64,000 nucleotides of DNA. Source: Gammaproteobacteria bacterium (GTDB lineage Bacteria > Pseudomonadota > Gammaproteobacteria > Pseudomonadales > Azotimanducaceae). Each line of letters opens with the position of its first letter. The stretch's first letter is position 1. The stretch lies in assembly GCA_030425195.1 (NCBI GenBank), contig JAUIAV010000004.1, positions 124,001 through 188,000 of the forward strand, in the 5' to 3' direction. Made by a program: the position numbers and the translations under genes. This document shows positions 33,634 to 42,471 of the stretch, piece by piece. The notes beneath the pieces are model-generated. The model ran no database searches. It was not told where the DNA came from and was given only the letters and a program-made list of their open reading frames with translations.

Positions 33634-35046
33634 GTGAACGGTCCGGAAGTCACAGAAGAACCGGTCCGGCTCGAAGGGTTCGGGCCGAAAGACCTCTACC
33701 AGAAGCGCGAGAAGATCTTCACGCGCTTCGTCGGCGGATTCTTTCAGCGTCTGCGTTTTTTCACCGGCTGGCCCCTGCTCATGGGCTACTTTCTGCTGCC
33801 ATGGATGAACTGGGATGGTCGCCAGGCGGTGCTTTTCGACCTGCCCGCCCGGCAGTTTCACATCTTCACGGTGACCTTCTATCCCCAGGATTTCTGGCTG
33901 CTGGGCTGGATGCTGATCATTGCCGCCTTCGGGCTGTTCACCATCACCACCCTGGTGGGACGGCTGTGGTGCGGATACACCTGCCCGCAGACGGTCTGGA
34001 CCGCCATCTTCATGTGGATCGAGCAGGTCGCCGAAGGTCCCCGCCATGCCCGGATCCGTCTGGAGAACGCACCCTGGTCGTTTGAGAAACTCCGCAAGCG
34101 GACGATGAAGCACGGCATGTGGCTCGGTGTGGCCGCGTTGACGGGCATCACCTTCGTCGGCTACTTCACGCCGATCCGGGAGCTGGTGCCCGATCTCGCC
34201 GGCCTGGAAGCGAACGGCTGGGCCGTGTTCTGGAGTCTTTTCTTCACCGGCGCCACCTACACGAATGCCGGCTGGATGCGCGAGCAGGTGTGCATCTACA
34301 TGTGCCCGTACGCACGTTTCCAGTCCGCCATGTTCGACAAGGACACACTGGTGGTCTCCTACGATCCCGCACGGGGCGAGCCGAGAGGTCCGAGAAAGCG
34401 GAAAGCCGAGGATACGGAGCTCGGCGACTGCGTGGACTGTCAGCTGTGCGTTCAGGTGTGCCCCGTGGGCATCGACATCCGGGACGGCCTCCAGTACGAG
34501 TGCATTGGCTGCGCACACTGTATCGATGCCTGCAATCAGGTGATGGACAAGATGGACTACCCGCAGGGGCTGATCCGCTACACCACCGAGCACGAGCTTT
34601 CAGGCGGGAAAACCCACTGGCTGCGTCCGCGGGCCATCGGCTATGCGGTGGTTCTGCTCGTCATGATGACGGCCTTCAGCATCGCCCTCTTCTCCCGGAA
34701 CGCCTTCGAAGTGGACGTGCTCCGTGAACGGGGCGCGCTGTCCGGGATCAACGCTGCCGGCGAGGTGACCAACCAGTACAGCCTGAAGATCCTGAACAAG
34801 ACCCAGCGACCCCAGTCCTACACCATGCGCGTGATATCCGACCTTCCGATCAGCGTCGGACGCAGCGAACGGCTCGAACGCGGGCTGTCCAGCCTGCCGG
34901 GAGAGGTGATCGATCTCCCGCTGACCCTGAAGGTTGCCCGGGAAGCCGTCAGTCTGCCCAGCGTGCCGGTAACCGTTGAGCTCTGTGAAACGGGCACCAG
35001 TTACTGCGACACCGAAGAGACCACCTTCTTCGGACCCATGCAATGA
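33634..35046 (+). CDS. ccoG: cbb3 assembly protein CcoG (FixG/RdxA)
   Basis: GTG start; 470 residues. About five membrane segments, a Cys-rich GRLWCGYTCPQTVW and two bacterial ferredoxin motifs, DCVDCQLCVQVCP and ECIGCAHCIDACN, for two [4Fe-4S] clusters, then a periplasmic Ig-like C-terminal domain. CcoG is a cupric reductase that prepares Cu(I) for CcoI and CcoN. Its stop overlaps the next small gene (ATGA). Confidence 0.96.
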   Translation: MNGPEVTEEPVRLEGFGPKDLYQKREKIFTRFVGGFFQRLRFFTGWPLLMGYFLLPWMNWDGRQAVLFDLPARQFHIFTVTFYPQDFWLLGWMLIIAAFGLFTITTLVGRLWCGYTCPQTVWTAIFMWIEQVAEGPRHARIRLENAPWSFEKLRKRTMKHGMWLGVAALTGITFVGYFTPIRELVPDLAGLEANGWAVFWSLFFTGATYTNAGWMREQVCIYMCPYARFQSAMFDKDTLVVSYDPARGEPRGPRKRKAEDTELGDCVDCQLCVQVCPVGIDIRDGLQYECIGCAHCIDACNQVMDKMDYPQGLIRYTTEHELSGGKTHWLRPRAIGYAVVLLVMMTAFSIALFSRNAFEVDVLRERGALSGINAAGEVTNQYSLKILNKTQRPQSYTMRVISDLPISVGRSERLERGLSSLPGEVIDLPLTLKVAREAVSLPSVPVTVELCETGTSYCDTEETTFFGPMQ

Positions 35047-35210
35047 TGAAGCGTCTGCCCATCATCCTGGTGATCGCCATTCCAGCTGCCGCGGTGGTCA
35101 TGGGGCTCATCACCATGTATCTGGCCTTTCAGGGTCCGGATCAGGAGATCCGCATGGACGGAGAGCCGCTCTCCAAGACCAGCTGGCGCACGCCGGAGCC
35201 TCAGCAGTGA
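35043..35210 (+). CDS. ccoH: Minimal CcoH (FixH) protein, 55 aa
   Basis: ATG 35043 overlaps the ccoG stop; the frame ends at TGA 35208-35210. It has one membrane segment (about 5-29, IILVIAIPAAAVVMGLITMYLA) followed by QGPDQEIRMDGEPLSKTSW. Position between ccoG and ccoI, and the pattern P-x3-VV-x6-YLA-x3-PD, identify the N-terminal anchor of CcoH. Usual CcoH proteins have about 150 or more residues with a periplasmic beta domain, which is absent here. It should associate with the oxidase in the membrane. Confidence 0.75.
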   Translation: MMKRLPIILVIAIPAAAVVMGLITMYLAFQGPDQEIRMDGEPLSKTSWRTPEPQQ

Positions 35211-37357
35211 GCGTCTGCACCATCAGTGTCAGTGACATGCACTGCGCTGCCTGTGCCGGGAAGATACGACGGGCGCTCACCACACTGGACGGCATCGAAG
35301 CCACCCACATCAACCCGGTGCGCCGCCAGGTGCTGGTGGAACACGGCAGAGCGACGGACCCGCTGCAGATTCTGAACACCATCGAGTCCGCGGGCTTCAC
35401 GCCGACGCTGGCAGGTCTGGACGATCACGACGAGCGTCAGCGGGACCTGCTGAAGCGCCTCGGCATCGCCGGCCTCGCCATGATGCAGGTCATGATGGCC
35501 GCCATCGCGCTGTATGCGGGCAGTTTCGACGGCATCGAACCCGCCTACGAACGGCTTCTGCAGTTCACCAGCCTGCTGTTCACCATTCCCGTCGTCTGTT
35601 ACTCCGCGGTACCCTTTTTCACCAGCGCGCTGTCGAGCATTCGCGGCGGCGGTCTGAACATGGACGTGCCCATAGCGCTGGCCATCTCCATCGCCTTCTC
35701 CGTGAGCCTGCACGCCACGCTGACGGGCGGCAGTGACGTGTTTTACGACTCCGTGGTGATGTTCACCTTTCTGCTGCTGGGTGCCCGTTACATCGACAAC
35801 CGGCTCCAGCGCCGTTTCGATCTCACCGGACAGCTTCTGTCGGCGCTGCCCAGTACCGCGCTGCGTATCGAAGCCGGGGAACGGCAGCCGGTTCCTGTCG
35901 CAGAACTGGCCCCGGGAGATCAGATCTGGGTGCCGGAAGGTGCGCAGATCCCCGTGGACGGCACGCTCGATGGGAACACGGCCCTGCTGGACGAGGCCGT
36001 GCTCACGGGAGAATCCGACTGGGTGGAAAAGCAGACGGCTGAAACCGTCTACGCCGGAACTCTGAATCGGGGCGCGGGATTCGGGTTGACCGCCACCCGC
36101 ACGGTGGATGAGTCGCGGATTGCCGATATTGCTCAGCTCGCGGAACAGGCCGAAGTCGGCCAGGCCCGGATCACCCGGATCACGGACCGGATTGCCGGTA
36201 TCTTCATTCCTTCGGTGCTCGCCCTCGCCGCTCTGACTTTCGTGATCTGGCAGTTCGTGGACCCATCCCGAGCGCTCATGGCCATGCTCACCGTGCTGGT
36301 GGTCAGCTGTCCCTGCGCATTGTCGCTGGCCACGCCCGCGGCGCTCACGGCCGCCATGACACGCCTGCGGCAGCTCGGCGTGGTGCTGACGAACAGCGAG
36401 GCGCTAGAACGCGTACTCGATGTCAATCGGGTCTACATCGACAAGACGGGCACCCTCACCACCAGCCGGCCCGCGATTCTCCACACCGAGGTGCTCGATT
36501 CGGGAATGAACCAGGCGGAGTGCCTGACCCTGGCAACGGCCCTGCAGCGCTACTCCAGTCACCCGTACGCGACCGCGTTCGAACACGCCGGAGCGGATTC
36601 AGGGCCGGGGTGGACTGTCGAAGACGTGGAAACCGTGACCGGCGGCGGCGTACGCGGATGGATCTCGGCAGACGCCGGCGGCCCGTCGGCGGAATTCCGG
36701 ATCGGCAGCGCGTCCTTTGCCGGTGCCTCCGGCGAGGCGGACGACCGGTCCGTCTATCTCGCCCGTGCAGGCTGGGTCATCGCCCGGTTCGATCTTTCCA
36801 ATCAGGTGAGGCCTGACGCCATGGCGTCGGTGACTGCCCTGAAAAACCTGGGGATCGCGCCCGTCATGCTGTCCGGCGATTCCCCGGAACGCTGCGCGGA
36901 GACCGCAGCCGTCCTCGGGATCGATTTCCTGGCAAGACAGACTCCCGAAGCCAAGCTCGCAGCCATCCATGCCGATCAGCAGCGCGGCGCCCGGGTGCTC
37001 ATGCTGGGCGACGGCATCAATGACGTGCCGGTGCTCGCCGGCGCCGACGTTTCCGCCGCCGTGGTGGAAGCCAGCGACCTGGTGAAGTCCCGATCTGACG
37101 TCCTGCTGCTCAGCAGGCGGCTGGCACCGCTCACGGATCTGTTCCGGGTAGCTCGGCAGACCCGCTCGATCACCCTGCAGAATCTGATCTGGGCGGCTGC
37201 CTACAACCTGACCGCGATTCCCGTGGCAGCGCTCGGCCTCATGCCCCCCTGGCTCGCGGCCCTGGGAATGGCGGCGAGCTCGACCCTGGTGATGCTGAAC
37301 GCGACGCGCCTGCTGTCGGTCGCACCGACGGAGGCAGCTCCGGGGATGGAGGCCTGA
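35207..37357 (+). CDS. ccoI: Copper-transporting P-type ATPase CcoI
   Basis: GTG 35207 overlaps the ccoH stop (GTGA). 716 residues: an N-terminal metal-binding domain with SDMHCAACAGKIRRAL, eight membrane segments, the actuator loop LTGES, the intramembrane SCPCALSLATP, DKTGTLT with the phosphorylated Asp, and GDGINDVPVL. This is the CopA2/FixI type that exports Cu(I) for insertion into CcoN. A histidine-rich N-terminal extension is lacking. Confidence 0.96.
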   Translation: MSVCTISVSDMHCAACAGKIRRALTTLDGIEATHINPVRRQVLVEHGRATDPLQILNTIESAGFTPTLAGLDDHDERQRDLLKRLGIAGLAMMQVMMAAIALYAGSFDGIEPAYERLLQFTSLLFTIPVVCYSAVPFFTSALSSIRGGGLNMDVPIALAISIAFSVSLHATLTGGSDVFYDSVVMFTFLLLGARYIDNRLQRRFDLTGQLLSALPSTALRIEAGERQPVPVAELAPGDQIWVPEGAQIPVDGTLDGNTALLDEAVLTGESDWVEKQTAETVYAGTLNRGAGFGLTATRTVDESRIADIAQLAEQAEVGQARITRITDRIAGIFIPSVLALAALTFVIWQFVDPSRALMAMLTVLVVSCPCALSLATPAALTAAMTRLRQLGVVLTNSEALERVLDVNRVYIDKTGTLTTSRPAILHTEVLDSGMNQAECLTLATALQRYSSHPYATAFEHAGADSGPGWTVEDVETVTGGGVRGWISADAGGPSAEFRIGSASFAGASGEADDRSVYLARAGWVIARFDLSNQVRPDAMASVTALKNLGIAPVMLSGDSPERCAETAAVLGIDFLARQTPEAKLAAIHADQQRGARVLMLGDGINDVPVLAGADVSAAVVEASDLVKSRSDVLLLSRRLAPLTDLFRVARQTRSITLQNLIWAAAYNLTAIPVAALGLMPPWLAALGMAASSTLVMLNATRLLSVAPTEAAPGMEA

Positions 37358-37358
37358 C

Positions 37359-37511
37359 ATGGAAATACTCGTGGTGCTGATTCCGGTATCCGTGGTGCTG
37401 ATCGGCATCGCCGCGGCGATTTTCCTGTGGGCGGTGAACAACGACCAATTCGAACAACTGGACAAACACGGTTTCGATATTTTTGAGGAAGATTCGGGAG
37501 ATGAGAAATGA
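37359..37511 (+). CDS. ccoS: cbb3 maturation protein CcoS
   Basis: 50 residues from ATG 37359, one base after the ccoI stop. A single membrane segment (about 3-25) is followed by WAVNNDQFEQLDKHG, the conserved CcoS signature, and an acidic tail. CcoS is needed to insert haem b and copper into CcoN. Its stop overlaps the next start (ATGA). Confidence 0.95.
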   Translation: MEILVVLIPVSVVLIGIAAAIFLWAVNNDQFEQLDKHGFDIFEEDSGDEK

Positions 37512-38110
37512 ATAGTGTAGTCAACGGCTTTCTGGTGGTGTTCAACCCCAAGCAGGGCTGGGCACGGATCGCTGAGGGCCGTCCGGGGCTCGTGCAGACC
37601 CTGGCTCTACACACCATCCCCTTTGCGCTGATCCCTGCGGTGTGCTGGTATTTCGGGGTGACGACACAGGGCTGGACCATCATGGGAGACCCGGTGAAGC
37701 TCACGCCGGAAAGCGCGCTGCCCATGTGCGTACTGTTCTATCTCGCCATGGTGTTCGGCGTGATCTTCCTCGGCTACATGGTCAGCTGGATGGCCGCCAC
37801 CTATGACACCGAAGGCGGTGTGGCAAAGGGTGTGGCCCTCATCAGCTATACGGCCAGTCCGTTCTTCCTGGCAGGTATCCTGGGCCTTTACCCGGTGCTC
37901 TGGCTGGACATCATGATCGGCACCATCGTCGCCTGCTACTGCATCTATCTGCTTTTCCTCGGCACAGGACCGGTGATGGAAGTTCCCCCGGAACGATCGT
38001 TTCTCTATGCGGCCGCCGTGTTCGCCGTAGCGCTCGTGGCCTTCGTGGCGCTGCTCGGCGCGACGGTCGTGCTGTGGGATCTGGGACCGACGCCCGAGTA
38101 CACCTACTGA
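37508..38110 (+). CDS. Yip1-family membrane protein
   Basis: 200 residues with five membrane segments; FNPKQGWARIAEGRPGL at the start is the typical entry of the Yip1/DUF1282 family. No cofactor ligands are visible. Function in bacteria is unclear. The ATGA overlap with ccoS ties it to the oxidase operon, which suggests a part in membrane assembly or in the b/c module encoded next. Confidence 0.75.
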   Translation: MNSVVNGFLVVFNPKQGWARIAEGRPGLVQTLALHTIPFALIPAVCWYFGVTTQGWTIMGDPVKLTPESALPMCVLFYLAMVFGVIFLGYMVSWMAATYDTEGGVAKGVALISYTASPFFLAGILGLYPVLWLDIMIGTIVACYCIYLLFLGTGPVMEVPPERSFLYAAAVFAVALVAFVALLGATVVLWDLGPTPEYTY

Positions 38111-38790
38111 GGACACTCCTGGCGCTGACCGTCGTCGTGCTGGGCGTCTGCCTGGCCGCCGGTGGTCTGCCGAGCGGCGGCTTCTGGTGGGACCTGCTTG
38201 CCGGTCTCGGCTTCTGCGCTTTCGTGCTCGTCGCCTTCATGGGCTGGGATTCCGAGTCCCCCGCGAGAAATCCCCGCCTGCGTCAGCATCGCAACCTGGC
38301 CCTTCTGGCCACCGTCATCGCCGCCGCCCACGGGCTGGGCTATCTGGTCATCGACACTACCGTCATCGAGCACCTCAAGCCCGCTGCACCCGTCTACATG
38401 CTCTGCGGCCTGGCCGCCCTGCTGCTGCTCGCAGGCACCACCTGGTCGTCCCTGCCGGGTCCTCGTCAGCGCACCTATGCCGGGTTCGCCGCTTTCAGAG
38501 GCTGGCACCGGGGTCTGTACGTCGCCCTGCTGGCGGCGACCGGCTGGCACGCGTTCGGAACGGAGTTCTCACTCGGCCGTCCCTGGCAGGCGGTCCTGCT
38601 CTTCGCGCTCCTGGTGGGCGTACCGCTGCTGGCCTATGCGGCCAGACGTTTCGACAGGCCACCGCCTCTCGACCGGGGACCCGGCACTGAGGCGGCGGCG
38701 GACCTCCACCCGCTGCTGTCAGGACTGGCCATGGTGGCGCTTTCGTTCGGTTTCGCGGGCCTCAAGCTGGCGGCATGCGACGCCTGCTGA
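38074..38790 (+). CDS. Ferric-reductase-like b-type cytochrome (four His)
   Basis: From GTG 38074, overlapping the previous gene by 37 bp, the protein has 238 residues; a CTG at 38107 or later start is possible. It has about seven membrane segments. His72 and His86 flank one helix, and His145 and His159 flank another, each pair 14 residues apart, the spacing that holds two stacked haem b groups in ferric-reductase-like proteins. No flavin or NAD domain is present. It overlaps the tetrahaem cytochrome gene by 16 bp; the two probably form one complex moving electrons across the membrane. Confidence 0.6.
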   Translation: MGSGTDARVHLLRTLLALTVVVLGVCLAAGGLPSGGFWWDLLAGLGFCAFVLVAFMGWDSESPARNPRLRQHRNLALLATVIAAAHGLGYLVIDTTVIEHLKPAAPVYMLCGLAALLLLAGTTWSSLPGPRQRTYAGFAAFRGWHRGLYVALLAATGWHAFGTEFSLGRPWQAVLLFALLVGVPLLAYAARRFDRPPPLDRGPGTEAAADLHPLLSGLAMVALSFGFAGLKLAACDAC

Positions 38791-39128
38791 TCCTTCCGCT
38801 GCTGATCACGGCAGTCGCAGCCGCGGGTTATCTGGGGCACACCTGGCAGCAGAGCCTGCGCGCGGAACGGCCCATGCTGGAGGTCACCTTCGCCCATATC
38901 GATCATCGCGCCGTCAACTGCGTCGAGTGTCATCACAACTTCGTCGACGATACCGGGCAGGGACTCTGCTTCGACTGTCACAAGACGGACCCGGCGGTGA
39001 ACGCCCTGATCGAAGTGCAGTTTCACGACCTCTGCCGCGGCTGCCACCTGGATCATCAGCGAAGCGGGGAAGACGGCGGTCCCGTCCGGCAGTGTATTGA
39101 CTGTCACACGGCGGACGACGCACCCTGA
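38775..39128 (+). CDS. Membrane-anchored tetrahaem cytochrome c
   Basis: 117 residues: an N-terminal anchor or uncleaved signal (about 3-22) and four haem sites, CVECH (49-53), CFDCH (65-69), CRGCH (87-91) and CIDCH (107-111). Extra His at 41, 44, 54, 84 and 94 could give bis-His ligation, as in class III (c3/c7) cytochromes. The size and low-potential type of haem site suggest electron exchange with a periplasmic partner. It is the last gene in the oxidase run; 23 bp separate it from the dehydrogenase. Confidence 0.85.
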   Translation: MRRLLILPLLITAVAAAGYLGHTWQQSLRAERPMLEVTFAHIDHRAVNCVECHHNFVDDTGQGLCFDCHKTDPAVNALIEVQFHDLCRGCHLDHQRSGEDGGPVRQCIDCHTADDAP

Positions 39129-39151
39129 TCCCGCAGCCGGAGGAGAACCCC

Positions 39152-40159
39152 ATGCGCGCCATGCAGATGAACCGGATCGTCTCGCTTCTGGATGAGGACG
39201 CTCCGCTGACGCTCACCGACCTCCCTGCTCCACAACCCGCACCGGGTGAGGTTCTGCTGAGAGTCCATGCCTGCGGCGTCTGCCATACGGAACTCGATGA
39301 GATCGAAGGCCGCACCCCGCCGCCCCGCCTGCCGGTCATACCAGGACATGAGGTGGTAGGCACCGTCGCCGCACTGGGCGCCGGCGTGACCCGTCATGCG
39401 CTCGGCGACCGTCTCGGTGTGGGGTGGATCCACCGGAGCAGCGGCGGGGAGCAGGAAAACCTCAGTGAAGACTTCGAGGCAACCGGCCGGGATGCGAATG
39501 GCGGCTATGCCGAGTACATGACCGTACCCGCGGCCTACGCGGTGCCCATCCCCGCCCCGTTCAGCGACGAGCAGGCCGCCCCTCTGCTCTGCGCCGGCGC
39601 CATCGGCTACCGTGCGCTCCGGCTCACCGGGCTCGAGAACGGCCAGTCACTGGGACTCACCGGCTTCGGGGGCTCCGCCCACATCGTCCTCCAGTTGAGC
39701 CGACATCTGTTTCCGGCCAGCCGGATCGCCGTCTTCGCCCGGGATGCGAAGTCCCGGGCCTTCGCCGAATCGCTGGGCGCCGACTGGGTGGGCCAGACCA
39801 CCGATCAGGCACCCGAACCCCTGAGCGCCATCATCGACACGACGCCGGCCTGGATCCCCGTGATCGCGGCACTCTCCAATCTGAAACCCGGCGGACGACT
39901 GGTCATCAACGCGATCCGCAAGGAGGACGGCGACAAACGCGCGCTGCTGGATCTCAGTTATCACGACCACCTGTGGCTGGAACGGGAGATCAAGTCTGTC
40001 GCCAACATCACGGTCCGGGACATCGCGGAGTTTCTGCCCATCGCAGCGCGGATTCCCATCCGACCCACCGTGGAGGTGTATCCGCTCGAAGACGCCAATC
40101 AGGCGCTGGTGTCGCTCAAGCGCGACCCGGTGCGAGGCGCAAAAGTGCTGAAGTGCTGA
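39152..40159 (+). CDS. Zinc alcohol dehydrogenase family protein lacking structural zinc site
   Basis: 335 residues of medium-chain dehydrogenase. The catalytic zinc site is intact (Cys41 in HACGVCHTE, His66-Glu67 in PGHEVVG, Cys in PLLCAGAIGYRAL), as is LTGFGGSAH, a Rossmann loop. At 97-105, where relatives carry four Cys, the sequence is SSGGEQENLSEDF: no Cys remains and a few residues are missing. It probably oxidises an alcohol or reduces an aldehyde with NAD(P)H. Confidence 0.85.
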   Translation: MRAMQMNRIVSLLDEDAPLTLTDLPAPQPAPGEVLLRVHACGVCHTELDEIEGRTPPPRLPVIPGHEVVGTVAALGAGVTRHALGDRLGVGWIHRSSGGEQENLSEDFEATGRDANGGYAEYMTVPAAYAVPIPAPFSDEQAAPLLCAGAIGYRALRLTGLENGQSLGLTGFGGSAHIVLQLSRHLFPASRIAVFARDAKSRAFAESLGADWVGQTTDQAPEPLSAIIDTTPAWIPVIAALSNLKPGGRLVINAIRKEDGDKRALLDLSYHDHLWLEREIKSVANITVRDIAEFLPIAARIPIRPTVEVYPLEDANQALVSLKRDPVRGAKVLKC

Positions 40160-40241
40160 AACCCGATTGACGTATGTCCGCTCGCGGCTGCCGGTCGCAG
40201 AGGCTATGCTCACCCGCTGCAACCTGCCGGGACCGAACGCG

Positions 40242-40820
40242 ATGAACCCAGATCTCACGAGACGCCGATTTCTTGTTGCCGGTGGTTCCGCAGGCGGCAG
40301 CGTCTGGCTGCGACTGTCCGCGCCCGGGCTGGCAGCACTCACTGCCTCCGCCTGCTCTGCACGGGACGAACGTGCGGTTTTCCTCGTGCTTGACCGTGAC
40401 GAGGCGGCGACCATGGAAGCCATGACGGCGCGCCTGATTCCCACCACCGATACGCCGGGTGCCAGGGAAGCCGGCGTCATCCACTTCATCGATCGGGCTT
40501 TCAGCGACGTGCTTGCCGACACGCTGACACAGACCCGCGCAGAGCTTGCCGGGTTCCGGCAGGCACTTCAGGCGGAACATGCGGGTGTCGATTTCCAGGA
40601 TCTGCCGGCGGCAGCCCAGGACGCTTTCCTCGCCAGCCAGGAAGGCGGCGGCTTCTTCGAACGCATCCGTGAGCTGACGATTCTCGGATTTTTCGCCATG
40701 TCCGCCCACGGCGGCAATCGGGACCATCTGAGCTGGGATCTGATCGGCTTCGAGGGCCACGGGGCCTGGACGGCTCCGTTCGGCTTCTACGACAGGGAGG
40801 CGAACGGCCATGGCGGATAA
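40242..40820 (+). CDS. Gluconate 2-dehydrogenase subunit 3 family protein (Tat signal)
   Basis: ATG 40242 gives 192 residues starting with a Tat signal (TRRRFLVAGGSAGG, twin Arg at about 7-9). The body matches the small subunit of flavin-dependent gluconate/sorbitol dehydrogenases (EAATMEAMTARLIPTTDTPGAREAGV, cited by its ends EAATMEA and GAREAG, then IHFIDRAF). It exports the partner GMC subunit, which has no signal of its own, by co-translocation. The stop overlaps the GMC start by 11 bp. Confidence 0.85.
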   Translation: MNPDLTRRRFLVAGGSAGGSVWLRLSAPGLAALTASACSARDERAVFLVLDRDEAATMEAMTARLIPTTDTPGAREAGVIHFIDRAFSDVLADTLTQTRAELAGFRQALQAEHAGVDFQDLPAAAQDAFLASQEGGGFFERIRELTILGFFAMSAHGGNRDHLSWDLIGFEGHGAWTAPFGFYDREANGHGG

Positions 40821-42471
40821 GCCCGCATTCCCGGAAACGGAGCCCGTCGACTTCGTGATCATCGGCGCCGGCTCTGCCGGCGGCATCCTCGCGAAAGAGC
40901 TCGCAACCGCCGATTTCGACGTGGTGGTGCTCGAACAGGGTCCCTATCGACGGAGCCACGAGTTCGGCCACGACGAGTTGTCCATCGTCATGCGCCAGGA
41001 ACTGCTCGGCGGGAGGAACGACGTCCACGGTCAGACCTTCCGTCACCATGAGCACGAGACGGCGACGCGCCCGGCCGTCCAGCCGGTCCGCTACGCCCGC
41101 GGCGTGGGCGGCAGCAGCGTTCACTTCACCGCCAACTTCTGGCGGTTGCGGCCATCGGACTTCCGTGAGCGCAGCCTGCTGGGTTCCATCGAAGGCACCA
41201 ACTTCAGCGACTGGCCCATCACCTACGAGGAGCTGGAGCCTTACTACACCCGGGTGGACTGGGAGATCGGCGTCTCCGGCGCACCCGGCCCCTTTGACGC
41301 ACCCAGATCGAAACCCTTCCCCATGCGGCCCATGCCCATCAAATCCTCCGGCGTGCTGATGGAGAAAGGGGCAGGAAAACTGGGCCTGCATGCCCAGGTG
41401 GAACCGCTGGCCATCCTGTCCGAGCCGCTCAACGGCCGTCCCCCCTGCATCAACTGCGGCTACTGCATGTACTTCGGCTGCGAGGTCGGTGCCAAATCCT
41501 CCACGCTGGCGGCCATGATTCCGCTGGCCGAAGCCACCGGTCGCTGCGAAATCCGTCCGGAATCGGTCGTGATCCGCATCGAGACGGACGACGCGGGCAA
41601 GGCCAGCCGGGTCGTCTACCTGGATGCATCGGGCACGGAACGGGCCCAGGCCGCACGGGCGGTGATCCTGTCCGCCAACGGCGCTGAATCCGCGCGCCTG
41701 CTGCTCATGTCCGCGAGCAGCCGTCAGCCCGACGGACTTGCGAACTCGTCCGGATTCGTGGGACGGAATCTCATGCACAACGCGCACTCCCTGGCGAGCG
41801 GCGTCTTCGAGCATCCGCTGAACGACTACAAGGGGCCTCAGGTGTCCCGGATCATTCACGATTTCTACGAGACGGACGCGGCGCGTGGTTTCTACGGCGG
41901 CGGCGGTATCGACGCCCGACCGCTGTTCTCGGCAACCCCCATCCTCCATGCGATGAACGGCATGCCGCCGGACGTGCCCCGCTGGGGGGCGGAGTGGAAA
42001 GACGCCATCGCCCACAACTTCACCCGGCAGATGGCGCTGGTGGGCTCCACCACCTCCCTGCCGTTGGATCGGAACAACATCACGCTCGACCCGCAGAGCA
42101 AGGATGCCTGGGGTCGGCCGGCGATCCGGGAGACCTACCACGACCACCCCGACGATCTGGCCATGGCTGCATTTCTTCAGGACAAGGCCATGGCGCTGTT
42201 CGACGCAGCCGGGGCGGAGAAAGCCTGGCGCACACCCGTGGAGGCCTCGACAGGCGGCGAGCATCTCCTGGGCACCTGCCGGATGGGCGACGACCCCGCC
42301 ACCTCGGTGGTGGACCGCTATCACCGGGCTCATGACGTGCCGAATCTGTTCATCTGTGACGGCAGCAGCATGGTCACCTCCGGGCGCGGTCAGCCGACCA
42401 TGACCATCATGGCACTGGCTTTCCGGGCTGCCGAGCACATTGCGAACGCCGCCCGCCGGGGCGACGTCTGA
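40810..42471 (+). CDS. GMC-family FAD oxidoreductase, dehydrogenase large subunit
   Basis: 553 residues. The FAD-binding GxGxxG is VIIGAGSAGGILAKEL (about 17-32), followed by YARGVGGSSVHFTANFWRLR, and the C-terminal HLLGTCRMGDDPATSVVD with the GMC signature. CINCGYCMYFGCEVG at about 213-227 is a four-Cys cluster seen in this membrane-linked subgroup. It oxidises a sugar or alcohol in the periplasm. A cytochrome c subunit, usual in this complex, is not adjacent; the tetrahaem cytochrome 2 kb upstream is the nearest. Confidence 0.88.
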   Translation: MADKPAFPETEPVDFVIIGAGSAGGILAKELATADFDVVVLEQGPYRRSHEFGHDELSIVMRQELLGGRNDVHGQTFRHHEHETATRPAVQPVRYARGVGGSSVHFTANFWRLRPSDFRERSLLGSIEGTNFSDWPITYEELEPYYTRVDWEIGVSGAPGPFDAPRSKPFPMRPMPIKSSGVLMEKGAGKLGLHAQVEPLAILSEPLNGRPPCINCGYCMYFGCEVGAKSSTLAAMIPLAEATGRCEIRPESVVIRIETDDAGKASRVVYLDASGTERAQAARAVILSANGAESARLLLMSASSRQPDGLANSSGFVGRNLMHNAHSLASGVFEHPLNDYKGPQVSRIIHDFYETDAARGFYGGGGIDARPLFSATPILHAMNGMPPDVPRWGAEWKDAIAHNFTRQMALVGSTTSLPLDRNNITLDPQSKDAWGRPAIRETYHDHPDDLAMAAFLQDKAMALFDAAGAEKAWRTPVEASTGGEHLLGTCRMGDDPATSVVDRYHRAHDVPNLFICDGSSMVTSGRGQPTMTIMALAFRAAEHIANAARRGDV

